From assembly GCA_019843655.1 (NCBI GenBank), contig JACDQD010000004.1, positions 15,004,001 through 15,068,000 on the forward strand: 64,000 nt of DNA, read 5' to 3'. Made by a program: the position numbers and the translations under genes. The notes beneath the pieces are model-generated. The model was not told where the DNA came from. It worked only from the letters and a program-made list of their open reading frames with translations, and searched no databases. Every line of letters begins with the position of its first letter. The stretch's first letter is position 1. This document shows, piece after piece, positions 25,385 through 39,535 of the stretch. This DNA is from Lethocerus indicus. Its lineage: Eukaryota > Arthropoda > Insecta > Hemiptera > Belostomatidae.

Positions 25385-25640
25385 TATGAGTGAGGAAGGC
25401 CGGGAAGGCAGCGGAATTGGAATTTCATAATGAGGCCGGAGCGACGTGGAGGGAGCGGGGGGTCGATCTCGGAAATGACTTTATTGGAAAGCGGAGGGCG
25501 GGAAATGAGGAATTGTGAGAGCGATAGAGAAGAGAGAGAGAGAAAGAGAGAGAGAGTGTGTGTGCAATGGAGGGATGGCAGGATGGGAGAGAGGCAGAGA
25601 ATGGGCGGAGGAAAAGGAAGACTGGGGGATGTTGTGGGAT
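25385..25640 (+). repeat. Purine-rich GC-rich island with (GA)n core
   Basis: Almost continuous G/A on the plus strand with a GA core at about 25528-25558 that switches to GT. Open frames in both directions merely translate the repeat. A GAGA-factor-type regulatory element is possible. Confidence 0.6.
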
Positions 25641-27129
25641 AACGTTGAATAAATATGGAGCCGCGGTAAGCCATAAATATGTATGGGTCGAGAGTAGAGA
25701 GTTGGCTGGGCGAACCGCCAGAGTGCTCTGCTCTGATGTTTGCCCACCGGCACCGGTCAGTTTCTCTGTTTTACTTGGCGATTTTGAATAAATTATAATA
25801 TTATTATAACGCCTATATTGTTGCATCTCCATAAGCCTTCTTCCCATCATTCTGACTTTACATACAGTGTGCATCGAGAATGTTAGTCAGAAAACTGTCG
25901 TGAAAATCACGGATTATTATACGGATCTGTATCACTTCGATTTTTTATTACTATAAAACGCGGTTTATAACTTAGATTTGCACGGTCATGATATTATTTA
26001 TCATTGCCTTCAGTAGAGGACATTTCCACTCCATTTTCATTGTAGAGAAATTGAAGGCGGAGTGACGTTAATTTGTTGGGAACAAAGGTAAAACGATAGT
26101 TTAACCTAATTTGAAGGGTGACATTTTAAAATAAATTACTCTTATATAACAAATGTAATTAATTAATAATAATATAATTATAATACACACTTTTCGAAAG
26201 TATGACACAATATAACTAAATCTATTATTGCCTCCCACATGAAGTTTATTACTATTTAGTGGATGGAAAATTAATTTAAAATTTAGTTCGGATATTCGTA
26301 GCTGTAAGGGGTGGTTGAACTATTGAGGTAGAGAATAGACAGAGATATGGGAATTAGTTTGAGAGTTCGTGTTTTTGTCATTATTCTAGAGTTCTGGTTG
26401 TCTTCTTCTCCACCCTCTCCTTAACAATATTCCAAGTTCCTTTCCCCGTAAAATGGGCTCCCTCCCTCTCTCTCCACAGTTAAATTAGATTTCTTTGAAA
26501 TTTAGAATTAAGGCAGACGACCCGGAGGTTTAATCATTACGAGGTAATTAAATTTAATTATCCGTTCTTTATTCTTAATTTTTTATTCTAACTTCTACGC
26601 TCACGCCGCTTATTCTTTTAGAACAAAATTATTAATATCTTTCTTCTTGTGATTAATCTCTTTGTCATTTATCCGTTGTATAGTCTAATATCGTTAAAAG
26701 TAGCGATGGAACATCCATGGAAGAATCACGACATTTTCATGAAATCCCACCGTTAGATAGATTGTTGATATTTGTGTTTGGAAACTTTTCCAATGTTTAT
26801 TTATTAACATATTATGTAATTTATTTTTTAGTCACGGCAGTCAACATTCTATGGTATGCTTCTGCCATCATAAATTGGAATTTACTACCAACCGATTACC
26901 CTATAATAATAATAATAAAAATAGATGATTTCATAGGATTAATCTGAGTTGAAGGGATAGTCTAAACAGGATATCTGAGGAGCGGTTAATTTTTAATGGT
27001 TTATGGGAATTCCATTTTATGATTTGTTAGTAGACATTCCGAGAGGGCCGTACTCTACTGATCTGAAGGACACTAGGAGAGATTTCAAGGTGGATTTCTT
27101 TATTTTCCTATAAATTTTAAATTTGATAC

Positions 27130-27500
27130 ACTGTAATAATTATGTTTCCGAAGACGGGAATCTTTCTGAAAGTAGCCGAGTATTTTCTACACAGTTGGAT
27201 TATATCGAGTGGAGGTTCTACATTCGAGGTAGCCATGGCGACCGGAGGGAGGTGGGAGAGTATTTGTTTTTGTAAGACCCTGACAGCAGAGCGACTTAGG
27301 GTCACGCTGAGACGCAGGAACGGGTAACGTCAAATACAAACAGGGCGGGCTCAAGTCAGAACTGATTGCAGCCTCCGCCCTCGAGAACTTGATGCGATTA
27401 GGCCAAGTCACTACAACTTACCCGCCCTATCACACTTCTTCTGACCACTCTTCCAATATCACTCACACCGCTAACTCAGGCCCGCTCGAGATAAATAAAA
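27130..27500. promoter_or_regulatory. GC-rich island with RFX X-box-like site
   Basis: GTAGCCATGGCGAC at 27229-27242 matches the X-box GTTGCCATGGCAAC at 12 of 14 positions. It also places an ATG in a perfect Kozak context (GCCATGG), but the 30-codon frame that follows has no coding bias. GGGCGGG and CCGCCC boxes occur downstream (about 27345-27430). I favour a regulatory island. Confidence 0.33.
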
Positions 27501-28440
27501 GCCCGGCATCAGAAAATATACGGTTTTCCTAAGATAGACTGCACGGGTTATCAATTGTCGCGATGAAAATACAACAAATGTTTTGCGAAATAGTCAACTC
27601 TTGTTGACATACACAAGTGTTATCATCAGCGTGTTATATTACACTTTGGTCTGGGACTAGAACTAAATCCTCGTACCGATGGTTTCCAAATGTATTAAAA
27701 CCTACCATATCTCACGATGAAACATTTATGTTATTAATTTTGCTAAGTTAGATTTATTTTTCTTTCTATATGTCTGTATGTATAATATATCATTTATTTG
27801 ATTGAGGATGGGCTTTGGTTAGTTACCAACTTCAAAAGAAAACGAGCTCATCCCATTTGTTTTGCTCAGGGGTTCTGTCAATAGTTTAATTTTGTCCATT
27901 CATATGTTAAAATATTCGGGAATAAATCTTCTACAATGGATGTAAATATAAATTTACATTTATTTTCCAAACTGTGTTTGCACACAGCGTATTTTCCAAT
28001 AATCTCTTAAATAACGAAGGCGTCAACCAATACAAAGTATGCTGTCATTTGTGTCACCGGCAGCCGATGTATATAAACCTCATTATATTACTGACAGAAG
28101 CTATTGGCGGTGTCAAAAATCCGAAACCCATCGAAATAGAAGAGGTACAATAGCAAATTATGCGTACTGAGTTACGTTTTAAAATAATGAATTTTATAAC
28201 GGGAATTTTAAAAACTTCATTTTGGAAATATTTAAAATTCTTTCTCATTACACAATTTGCAGAAATATACGATATTAAGATTTTAAGATAGGCGGTGGGA
28301 GGATCGTAGGAGACGGATTTAATATTGGGCTGATAGCGAACAATCGGCCCGCTAATATTAACTTCAGGTCACAACTTGTTGCTGTTTCCTCCTCGAGAAT
28401 CCCATAGAGTATAAAGCTATCTCAAATTTAGATTACAGGT
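27501..28440. other. AT-rich stretch, nothing recognised
   Basis: No coding frame, long repeat or RNA gene recognised. Confidence 0.6.
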
Positions 28441-28870
28441 GGCCACCTCCACCTATACGATCGACCTAACGAGGAGAGTACAAAGAGTAGACATTACTTT
28501 GACGGTGGAAATAGGAGGGGGTAGATTGGTGACGGGAGGGCTACTGGCGGGGGGGGGGGTACCTAGATCGATATGAGACCGAAGGGAGAGGGCCGAGGGA
28601 GCGAGAGAAAGAGAGGACGGGGATAGCGAGAGGCGGTTAATCGGATATCGAATCGCTACTAGGAAATGTTGGCTGATAAAGGACAAGCAAAGGAGAGAAT
28701 GATGGAAGCCGGGCAGGAAACGGAGAATAGAAAGGGAAAAGAAGGAGACGGAGTAACGGAGTGGAGGGGAATGATACGGCTAGCGTGGCCGTTGTCATGG
28801 CGATAGGTCACTCTGGACACACGGGACGGGACACTACCCTTGTGACCGAGCTCGCCACAACCGTTTATAT
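28441..28870. promoter_or_regulatory. Purine-rich GC island with X-box-like word
   Basis: A G/A-rich plus strand (about 28500-28760, including a run of eleven G near 28550) precedes GTTGTCATGGCGAT at 28791-28804, which matches the RFX X-box at 11 of 14 positions. The order of purine tract then X-box is the same as at 16880-16997. Confidence 0.3.
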
Positions 28871-31800
28871 AACATATTTGCCTGTTTCCTAATTGAATTT
28901 TCATCCATCCTCCAACATTAGAACTTCTCAGAATAGAAGCCTAATGAGTATAGTATCGCGTAGTTTTATATAAATTATCAATGCTAGGTTTGAATTAAAA
29001 AACGTTAGAATAGAATTAATTTTTAAAACAAGTTAGAATTTGAAATTACAGTTAAATTAATTTTATTATAAACAACTTGGGATTTTATATTGTTGATTCT
29101 CCCAAATTTATAATTGATTAAATAACTATTTAAAACGATATAGGAAAACTGTAGACGTAGAATTGCAGTTTCAGATATTGCTGTTGTTGCGGAGGGTAGT
29201 TTCTATATATGGAAAACGTACATATCATTGTTAATACTTGTAAATTATCACATATATAAATATTTTCACTGTCATAGAATTGGACACGTGTGGACAGGTT
29301 TGTTTTTACGCCTGGAGGTCAGGGTGCTCCACTGAATATGAGGTACAATCCCCTGTGGATTCGGTCAAGAGCAAATTTGCTTAACTAAATACACAGACAA
29401 ACTAGATTTTCTTATTCAATGCATAGCGGACACCGCCATTTATTCATTGGCGGTGATGGAATTCACTCATCGGTGGAAATGGGTAGGTTCGTCAGTGCTT
29501 ATGCTTTGAAGACTAAATTACATTTTCATTGAGTACCCTAATAGTTTTCCTCGAGTAAAACCAATATAAGTGGTTTACAATATTTTTACTATATACGGCC
29601 TATATTGTTGCCTTCGGCGACTACACTTAGGGAACGTTACTTCTAATAATATTTCCGATACAATCAAGGAGCAGACTAAATTGTATTATTTGGGGTAAAG
29701 CGAGGTCAGGTATTACTTGAGGCCGACGCACGACACACGGTCGTTGGACAAATAGGGCGGCATCGTTCTCAATCGACCAATCGGACCTTGTGTCCCAGCC
29801 TGATTAACCAATGAGACCTTGCGCCGAAACCAGTTTGTTCTTCAAGTTGAAAGAAAACCTTCACATTTATCATGGTAGCTGTAGAAATAGAAGAAGATAC
29901 TATATGTAGAATAACGATAGAGTAAATATGATGCAGGACACCTAAATGAGTTTAATAATTATTTCGACATATTAATATCAATACAATAATTAATGTAGAT
30001 TATAAGTCTGGTAATTGACCAAAAACGTGAATTGTGATAGACAATCATATTTTTGTTAAATTAGTATTATTATGGAATCATTATAGTATTTTCTTTTTAA
30101 ATGTTAAATGTTGCTCGCCACCTTCATTTGGTGAACTGTTTCTATATAACATAGTATATTTCCTTCCTAATTTAAATGAGAAATCGAAAAAATCTAATTC
30201 ATTAAATTAAATGAAAAATGCGCTTGAGGTATCCGAGTCTGGCAAATACGTTACGTGTTATATCCGCAAAATAATTCGGCTTTACTGAGTTGAATACAGT
30301 GCGGGCTTATTGGACATCCTCCTCTAATAAAAACACCGGAGGGATTTCTTATATTTGTATTTACGATTTTAAATATAAGGTGCATACGCGACACTTATAT
30401 ACAATACAGCCTCAGCGGTATATTGTGTATAGACTTTATTCCAGAAGTTATAATATATGAGAAAATAAGGATTGCAATACTACTTTAGTGGTCAAATTAA
30501 AATTTTACGTTTTTTCACATAATTCTGCTTCCCCAAAATAATTTCCTACTCCGTAATATGACTCGAATAATCATTCTGAAAGTGTTATTTATAAAACGAT
30601 GTCCCAGTGTTTTATACATTAGACCTGGAATTCGAGGCAAGGAAATTGCTTTAACACGAAAATTAATAATTGTCTTACAATATTTGAGTTTAAACGTGAT
30701 ATCAGTAGGTGGTGGCATTAAAAAAAATTCCCATAATATCGTCATAACTTTTCACTGAACTTTTAGCACTAATGCGGCCCGCCGAGCCAAACTCCATTAT
30801 CATTAAATATTTAATTTTTTTTCCGCTCTCAGGGCACTTAAGTAGATTCAAGTGGCATTCTCTTCGGGTTTCCAATTATCCTCCTAATGAGGATCCTCTC
30901 GTGAAGACAATTTCTGACACCAACCAACATGTTCACCCGTTTAAGAACACCGTGTTAATCAAGTGCTTCAATGATAGTTCCAGGAGGCCCTTGCTAAGAA
31001 TATGTCTTGCAAGTTTAAAAATTTTAAAAAAAAACTTTAATAACCTTAAAAAAGAACGCAACAGATCAGTATATTATCAATTCTCCTACTGTTGTGAAAC
31101 AACCTGCCCACTGGCAGGAAAAAAATCTATTAACCAGACATTCACTTACATATAACTGAAATACGAATTGAATGCTACGGTGAGGAAAACCCTCTATCAT
31201 TCCGTATCAAGTAATACAAGAGACGAAAACTTAATTCGAGTACTTAATAAACAAATCATTATGAATTTGTTTAAAACAGAATAATTTTAAAACCTAGTAG
31301 AATTTATTTCATATTACAACTGTAATTTACCTACGGTTTTTTTTAAGTGGTACTTTACGACATTTCATGTCGTTGCAAATACGCTAACTTACTTAGGTAA
31401 AATAAATAAAGCATGAGCAAACATGTCTTAAGTTAAAATATTTGTTAACGACCTTACCCTGCGCATCACTCGCAATGAAAACGATGAAGTCTTCATACTT
31501 GAAATTTTTGCTGTTGCTTATCTGGAAATTGAAAGAAAAAGCATATATTAGTTATATCTGGTCCTACGTGTCCAAGGTTTCAATAGAGATACAGAGAGCT
31601 TCCACAGCTTGGGTAAAAAATATAAATACTACATATTGTACGAGCACACATTGGTATTTCTCTATTATTAATTTATTAATTATTGATGGATATAGAGCTT
31701 GATTTCTCGAATTACATGAATAAGAAACAAAAGGAACCGAGTATTTACTTTTTTCAAGTATTTACATTTTAAAATATGATGTAAATAATAACCCAGTTTG

Positions 31801-34800
31801 CTTGTGTGTTTGTGGTATGGGTAGTTTTATTGAAAAAAATATGCAAAAACGTATTTTCGGAATGTTCAGACAATAAGTATCTGAAAATCATTGTATATAT
31901 ATCCCCCCAAAATCTCTTTGTTGTCCCGCAAACAATTCCCTTCAGAATGTGCAGTTTGCTGAGAAGCATAAAAAGGTATTCTGAGGCGGCATGTTTTATG
32001 TTGTAAACACGGTGAACGGGTATAATAACACTGAGTGAGTAGAAATTTAACGGCAACGCACAATTTTGCTTCCTGTGGGTTTTAATAATTTATATCTCTG
32101 CTCTGCTGGAATATAAAAATTGGACTTCTACGGCGGTAAATTATACTATTGCAATCGCGCTTTACGACTCGCTGTATATTTTTATTCCCTGGCACGAATC
32201 TGGTTCTGGCCATAGTTTTACTCCCAATGCAGTATCCATTTACAGTGTAATTTGACTTTGCTTTAGTTCATATCCGAATGTATTTAAAGTTAATACATTT
32301 TAAAGAGCCCATCGTAATAAATCAGTGTATTAGATGAAAAGGGAGCCAGTGGACTTGATGATATTTCGTATACTCACCTATAGTATCTTGTTTCCAAGCA
32401 TAAGCATTAATAATGTCTGGAACACTAATACAAAAAACCAATTCCCGCATATAAAAAAACAGTAAATGGGAACAATGAAAAGTGGAATAAATGTTGCCAA
32501 CAAGGTAAATGTCAAATGGCAAATTTTAGTTTCATTAACTTTGAATGGTGCAAATCGTCTTTTAATATTTAATAACTTCTCATATTCTAGATTTTCCACA
32601 GTATTCGCACAAGAACAATAAAACTAAAGACAAGAATAATTTTCTGAATTTATATCTTACTGCTATATTCGTTTAAGCGATCAACAGAATGCGAACGTTT
32701 CCTGAGGACGTCAAGTTAATCCTTTGTACAGCAAATATTTTTCATTAAATGGCTATAAGGGTACCGGTTTAAATTATGGAATCGTTCCTGTACATTTTAA
32801 GTAAATCGAGAATTAGTTAGTGTAAAAATAAAGGAGGGTGGAGTTTGCTTCCTGAAATTCAATGATGGCCATTAAGTCGCCGGATAATTAAATAATCCCC
32901 AACAAACGGCAATGCGAAATGCGGATTGCTTCGGTAATAAAAATGTTCCTAAGAAATCACGATTTAAAACTCTGGGAGACTTCGTGTTCTAAATTCCCTG
33001 GTGCCGGCCATAGCAGCCCTATATACGGGGACGTATGCGACATCGACTGTCCCACATATCCTGTAATCCGACGCAAGGGTAAATAGGACGTGTTCTGTTG
33101 TATAATGTTGATACGTTCCCTTTTCCGAATAGTTGACTGTCCGACCCCATCTTATTTGTGCGTATATAGTGCTATAGATTTTAGCCTCGTATGGTCTGTA
33201 TTAAATGATTTGGAATTAACAAGAAATCTTAAGGGTATGAAATTTTATTTCGTTTTCTTTTCTCGTTTTTATATCGTTTTAATTACGGTGCAGGTACAAC
33301 TGTGAAAAAAGTGCATTCTACAGGAAATGAAAGGCGAAAGTGTTAACAATGTCTGAAACATTGACAAACATATGTATTTCTTTCAGCAAAGACAACGATC
33401 CCAGTGCAGAAGTATTGTAATTTTGGCGTGAGTAGGTGGAGCGCAAAACAAAACAATATTGAATTAATGAATGTATGAATGAATAATGTTTATTTGCTTT
33501 TTCCATTGGCAGATATACAATACAAACGAGAACAAAACATTTACTCAGAATGGCTGTTCAGTAGACGCTGATAGATTCCGTTATCTGATTCAAACAAACG
33601 CATGAAGGATACCTTATTCATGTATTAGAGAAAAAGGCAACTCGAGTAAATTTCTGCGGTTTGCAACCCCCTCCATTCAATACTGCATATTTTTCTTTTC
33701 TATTACAACAGGGCGGATAACGACAAAAATTTGGCCGTAATAAGAATTTAAATATAAATTCTAATGTGAGTAGTGGAGTTAAAATTTGCGACCCAAGGAA
33801 AATTCCGCTTCAGGGATTCCAACCCGAATTACGAATGACTTCGGTTTGGGCGATTGGGGTCCGGCATAGCTCAGTAGCCACCACAATCCTATGGCCCTCG
33901 ATAGGGGAATACCACAAAAACCACAAAGAAGAAAGGCTAGAATGCGATAGGGAACAGGATAATATAGAATCCACAATATTTATGTACGATATAGGTAGTC
34001 GAAATGTAGCATACCTATTACACAATAAAAACGGTTTTTTTAAATTAAAATTTATTAGCTTACTGTTTAAAGTTGCGCGGCGTAAATGTCCCGACTCTGT
34101 TTCGAATTCAGGTGGTGGACCGGATTTTGCATCGAATGGAAATTTCATCTCCTTTATACTTCAAACAACGAGTATCGATATGTCTATAATACTTTATATG
34201 CAACATTGTATTGCTCTGCGAGGTGCTGCTATGTGTTCAATATTTTCCATTCGCCGCCACATTTGAACTCATTCCGCGGACACAAATAGGCGTTGTTTTA
34301 CAACAAAATATTGGGCGAGTCAGAAATCCTTCTCCCCAAACGTGTATATTGCGTATACAGGCCCGGATTTCATCGTTAAAAACCAATTCCGTCCGCAGGC
34401 TTATTGGGGCGTTATCGGTCGCCGGCGGCGGACAATGGGCCCGTTTCACAAAAGTTGTAGTCGGTCCAGCCTCAGAGGAGGAATGGAGAGCCCCGGCGCT
34501 CTAATGGTGGACGCTTTACCCACTCAATCATTTCCAGTGTTGAGACTTTTTATTCAAACTCCCCGAGTGGGGCTCGTTACGGCCCCACAGCGGCCATTCC
34601 GGCCCCCTGCCTCCATTGTCGTTCTGACATTTAACGAAGCGCCACACTCTTCTGATCTCTCCTTCAGCTGATTCCAATCCACCTCCAGCCACTAGAAAAA
34701 CTGTGCATTGCCCACAATTATATTCCTCTTAGTTGCAAATCGCAGTAATATAATGGAAACGTTGCGGGTAGATGGTGGCACCTCACTCAATAAATCGTCC

Positions 34801-34840
34801 TGTCGACACTCCGGTTTCGGTTTTATTACTATCATCAGCA
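28871..34840. other. AT-rich stretch with several GC-richer patches
   Basis: No supported gene. GC-richer patches lie at about 29290-29480, 29700-29840 (CCAAT-like words), 32990-33080 and 34240-34670. A minus-strand frame at 32378-32599 is hydrophobic and ends at an excellent donor (ATAG|GTGAGT). Its sequence is T-rich, and its stop codon abuts the donor, so it is not accepted. A strong acceptor at 33386 leads to only ten codons before a stop. Confidence 0.55.
34240..34670. promoter_or_regulatory. GC-rich island, enhancer-like
   Basis: GC-rich and CpG-containing, with CTCTAATGGTGG (homeodomain-like) near 34500 and GCCGGCGGCGG near 34425. Overlapping open frames in both directions have no family resemblance. 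The regulatory interpretation is by composition only. Confidence 0.25.
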
Positions 34841-34849
34841 CTTCTTTAG

Positions 34850-34850
<1 letters not shown>

Positions 34851-34906
<56 letters not shown>
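34851..34906. repeat. (TA)n microsatellite
   Basis: A pure TA dinucleotide run of about 56 bp. Confidence 0.97.
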
Positions 34907-34908
<2 letters not shown>

Positions 34909-35084
34909 CAATGTTCTAAGTAGCAGTAATGGTATAGTAATATTACCACCGTACTAGACATACCAAATGTCTAGGTAGAATGTGTTCTAGGGGCCGGAAA
35001 TTGGCCCCTCTGGCCATTGTCAGTACTTTATCGCTGAACCCTGTAAGACGATAGACAAAGGGACGAAGAAAAAGTGGTAAGAAC

Positions 35085-35335
35085 GGTTGCTCCATAGGAA
35101 CCGTAAATCTACACCAATAGAGCGTAAATTTGTTGTTCCTGGTAACAGTATACGGTCAGCTCAATTCTCTTTCGGCCTGTCGGACCACTCGGACAAAATT
35201 GGGAACGCCTGCGTGTGGCGGGACAAAGAGATGGTTGATCCTAGGAAACGAAGGAACAAATCCTCAATGAAGATTTGGTGGGAGGAACGATCAGCGAGAA
35301 TGAGCTCAAGAAAAACTCAATAAAATTCAGTATTT
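35085..35335 (+). mobile_element. Diverged dispersed repeat, copy A
   Basis: Shares two alignable blocks with 42793-43160. One is around GTTGTTCCTGGTAACAG (35132-35148) plus its flanks. The other, at the 3' end, runs from about 35245 to 35328 and ends CAATAAAATT. The centre is shorter than in copy B. The AT-rich 3' end and lack of a conserved ORF suggest an old non-autonomous element of unknown class. Confidence 0.45.
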
Positions 35336-36538
35336 CATCTCAAGAACGTTAGCTGGTTCTTCAAGCAATACTTGGAGTAAAACATTGACAAATGCCAATC
35401 AGACGATTGAATGTTCCCGTGGATGGGGATTCTGAATGTTTTCTTTTCTGTCGAACAGTATTAATTAAAGTGGCTTTCTTACGTCCGTTACGCTCCCCGA
35501 TTTCAAATATGGAGTGATATTAAGAATTTATTCTCCTCTTTATAAAGATATTGTTTTCTGAACATTTCTGTATACTCCCTAATGTCCAAAGTGCAGCGAG
35601 ATACAGTATTTCGTCTCATCCGAGTTGATTCATACTTCTGTTAAAGGGGCAAAGCTACAAAAAAAGAAAATATGATATTGTCGAATTTATCCGTCGCATG
35701 CGTATTCCTTACATGGTTTTTGCCGGTGGAAAAGTTAGTGAGGAGTCTCTAAACTAGAAGCAACAGGACAAGCATCCTTTTAATATTTCATATCCTGATT
35801 CTGATACAGAGGACGACATGAAATACGTAAGGAGGCAAGGATTGCGTTCAATTTTCTTGTACATAATACATGAGAGAGTTCCTCTGGTTTAAGAACATGT
35901 TTCACTGGCGTCTTCAGTGGGTGGAACCTCGTTATTGGGTTTTGAATGTATATCGCTCAAGAACGACTCAGATATGTTTTACTAACTTCCCTCGTTATAA
36001 GGCAAGGTCGCGATCCCCACCGCCAAAAAAAGAAAAGAAAAAACATTTTCGCATTCCATGAGAGTACAATTTTTCTGGAATACGTACAGACGTTTTTCTA
36101 AAAAATAAAATACACCCACCAAGGAATGTCCTATAAAATCCAATGGAGGCTCATTTAAGAGAAAACGTTTTGAATACTTACTATGAATTTCAGGAATTTC
36201 AAATATACGTCGCATAATTTATGTCACATGTTAGTAAAGTAAAAAGAAATGTTTAACAAAGAAGAGAATTCGAGTCCTTTTTTCGCATCATTCCAAAATA
36301 TTTCCATTAGTATCAAAACGAAACTTTGTCATTATTACAAATATGTATATATATTTGTATATACCCACCTATTATATAAAGACCGATATTTCAGGCTCCT
36401 CAAGAAAACAAAAAGTGCTGATAATTGTGCGTGTACCTCAACTTGATGTGGCCAAATTTTGACACCAAAGCATAACAGATTCCCACCGGCCTTATATTAT
36501 CAAGACTATTTGTTTAAATAGAAATGAAAAGGACGCTG

Positions 36539-36540
<2 letters not shown>

Positions 36541-36572
<32 letters not shown>

Positions 36573-36595
36573 ATATACATACATATATATATTCG
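36541..36595. repeat. (TA)n microsatellite with interruptions
   Basis: TA repeats interrupted by TG and CA variants. Confidence 0.9.
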
Positions 36596-39521
36596 CATTT
36601 GAAGCCGACAGGTTTTATTATCTGGTTGAGATAGTAAGGTCGAGCGGTCAACGTTGTACTCTATAGCCCACGTGGCCTTCGCCCTCGTAAAAAGCCCTGC
36701 TTAAAACTCTGGCCCACCCCCCGTTTATACCTTCCCCCGCACTAGTTTTATTGCCCTCGGTCGAAGGCTCCTAAAATTGGGGTAGTTTTACAACTCAAAA
36801 CAAAGTTTTATAGCGGCGCAGTGTCCCGCAGGACAGTCTAAATGGGAGGGCCGAGTTATCAATTTGTATATTGGGGACAGGTCGTATAACTATATGGCAC
36901 TAATTAAAATTTCTACTACTCTTCACAAAATATCAAATCTTTCATAGCTTAATTTTCATTTCGCTTTTTTGTTCTTTAATCATTATCGGCTTTTCGATGT
37001 CAATATGCATCCCTATTTACTATTGTATTAAGCTAGCGTTTTAGCCTGTGAATTAAATTTAATATCATGCACTACCTAAATATCGTTTTAGATATTATTC
37101 TACGTATTTAGATATTAAATGTTTTAAATACACTGTCAGAAAGTAAACAAGTACAGTTAAAACCGTTAAAACAGTGTAAAAGCCTGTTGATATACACATA
37201 AATAATTTCAACATTGAGTTTATAGTAGCTCTTTAATAGGGTTTGTTTCATGTTTCTTATATTTTCTACTATATATGCTGTATATGCGAGGTGCAAAAGC
37301 AGAATGAAGTTTGTTAGAACGAAGGGCGAGAGAGTACGGCGCTTCATGATACTAAGCCAATCAGACTAAGTGTTGCTGGTTGCCGAAACCCAGGGTCGTA
37401 ACGCCTACTCCTAGAGAAATTATGACCACGACTGAATGAATCATACTGATTCTAAATTTTATAAGTAGCAACTTTGAAGTAATGATTATTTTTATAGACA
37501 TAATCATTGCTTGTGCCCGGTAACGCTATCATGATATAAACACCGTTATTTATTAAACGAACAATGTTTATTTTTAAGTTTCTGTATGGATGTCGAGAAA
37601 CGTTTTAATATGGATGATTATGTACTAATAATACTAGATTAACATTAAAACATTGCGTAAAAGATTATCTCAATGGCAATGGCACGGTGTTTCTTGTTGT
37701 AATTATAAAATCGTTTAAAGATATTTAAAAAAAATCATTCAATGCTTTGAACAATTACATTCTTCAATGCGATCCATAATATAATTCATAATTTCTTCAG
37801 TTCATAATTATGTAACATATTACTGTAGAACAGGCTTTAATTGAGTTAGCCAACTCGAACGAATTAACATAGCACGGTGATAAAACGGAGTGATAAGTGT
37901 CGGGGCGCATATATTTGTCCTAAGCGCCCTAGAATGGCGTATACGTACAGGCCCATAAACCAAACTTACTGCGTTCTGCAAATGATAATTCCGAATGTTT
38001 CGTACCGGTTTAATTAACCGCGTCAATGAATCACGGAAAGATCAGATTGAAATATATAAAACGGCGACTGTTAATGCTATTCGCAAACCGAGAACCGGAA
38101 CAGCTTATAATAGGAAGTTAATGGGAAGTGCACAGGTTTATTGACCCTAACTTTCAGAATGGGCCCATCATTTTGACGTCCCATCCGAAAGAATTAATTG
38201 AAGGTATAAAAAGGGAATCACCGTGTGCGATAGGCCGTTCACCTACTGCGAAATGACTGGGAGATTTATTTTCACGCTCCAATATTAGTTACGTACAAGG
38301 TCTTAAAATACCTTTAAAGAATTCAGTATCTATAGCCTAAATAATGACGTACCTATAGCCATTATAATCTAGTAATAATATTGACGATACAACTTCAGCG
38401 CCACTACCAACTCTGCCAAGTAGGGTCTGCTATTTCAAGCTCATCTCTCTTAATTTATTGCCATAAAGGGAATGGACGGACCCACATAGTTGGGGCGGAT
38501 GATTAAGTCTAAATTCTAGGGGGGGGGGGGCATTGAGGGTAAGTTCTCCCGAAATAGGCTCCGATGTCTCCGATGACATTTGGTCCGTATCCAGTACTTG
38601 GACGGGGCCGGATCCAACAGGTCCCCCGAAGAGAGCCGCCAACAGGCCAGCTCCCCAACCCCACTCCCTGGTCATTCCCTGGCCCTATACCAATACAGTT
38701 ACTATCCACTTCAATTTATATTCTTTAACGGCCACTCAAGTGGGCATCCGGAAAAATAACTCGACAAAATAACACTCCCAGACTCAAATTTTCGAGGGCT
38801 ACTCACTACACTGCCATCGAGTATTGCAAAATAATGCGTTATTAAAAAGTGTTTTTTTAACCAAAATTACCATTTAGAATGCAGAATTCTTTACGGCTCG
38901 CTGAACCTCAGTCAGTTTTGATATAGTCATCTCGAATCTGCGTAGTACGTCAGATCTAGCGTATATTATTTAACATGCCTATTAATTGGATGTGAAAAAT
39001 TTATTATTAAAAAAATACAATTACAATTTTTGAGCACGATTTTAATATTTGAGGGATCATCGTCCGGAGAGAGGAGTGCATTTATATGTTGGCGCTTGTT
39101 CTAGGTCAAGATCAACTCGGAACAAGATTATATTCGTATGGGAATAAGCTTAGTAACACTGTGAAGTAGTTCTCCAACTCAGTTTTTCTAGTGGAGAAAA
39201 TATGATTTCTCGTTTCCACCGTCGGTTTGCTTAAAGTTTAAAACTGGAATTTATACGGACATACAGTAATTACATTGCACTTTTAATTTGAAAATATTAC
39301 TCCAATTAATTTTATATTTTTTGGATTATCTTTTATTACTCAACCTTTTCCGTAGAACAGTTTGCATAATTGTTACGGGAAAAAATAATAGCTACGATTT
39401 ATTTTTGCTACACATATAAAATGGCAATATAAAACAAAGCGTATATTTCACCAAGAGGGCTTGATAAAAATATTATTAAACTGAATTTCATTTGGTTATC
39501 GTCGCTCCACAAATGGCCACC

Positions 39522-39535
39522 GCGGCCATGGCAAC
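39522..39535 (+). promoter_or_regulatory. RFX X-box-like site
   Basis: GCGGCCATGGCAAC matches GTTGCCATGGCAAC at 12 of 14 positions, with a perfect right half (CCATGGCAAC). It sits in a small GC-richer patch in otherwise AT-rich DNA. Confidence 0.3.

Larger units (their letters stand above)
20877..27120. other. AT-rich stretch with two GA-rich islands
   Basis: No supported gene. A (GA)n tract lies at about 21666-21699 within a GC-richer patch, and a second purine-rich block lies at about 25385-25640. GC-richer patches at about 23470-23560, 23940-24110 and 24540-24900 carry homeodomain- and SOX-like words. The polypyrimidine run at about 26400-26480 ends in CCACAG but leads to stops in all frames within eight codons. 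Confidence 0.55.

Noticed and set aside
26400..26520. Strong polypyrimidine tract ending CCACAG
   Set aside because: All three frames after the AG reach a stop within eight codons, so no coding exon follows.
27235..27327. ATG in perfect Kozak context (GCCATGG)
   Set aside because: The frame is about 30 codons without coding bias, and the ATG is better explained as the centre of an X-box-like motif.
32378..32599. Hydrophobic minus-strand frame resembling part of a chemoreceptor, ending at ATAG|GTGAGT
   Set aside because: The sequence is T-rich, which yields F/L/I codons by composition. The frame starts at a non-ATG codon, its stop codon abuts the donor, and no receptor motif is present.
33766..34266. 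166-codon plus-strand frame
   Set aside because: No codon bias, no domain resemblance, and other frames of the same segment are nearly as open. It starts at a non-ATG codon.
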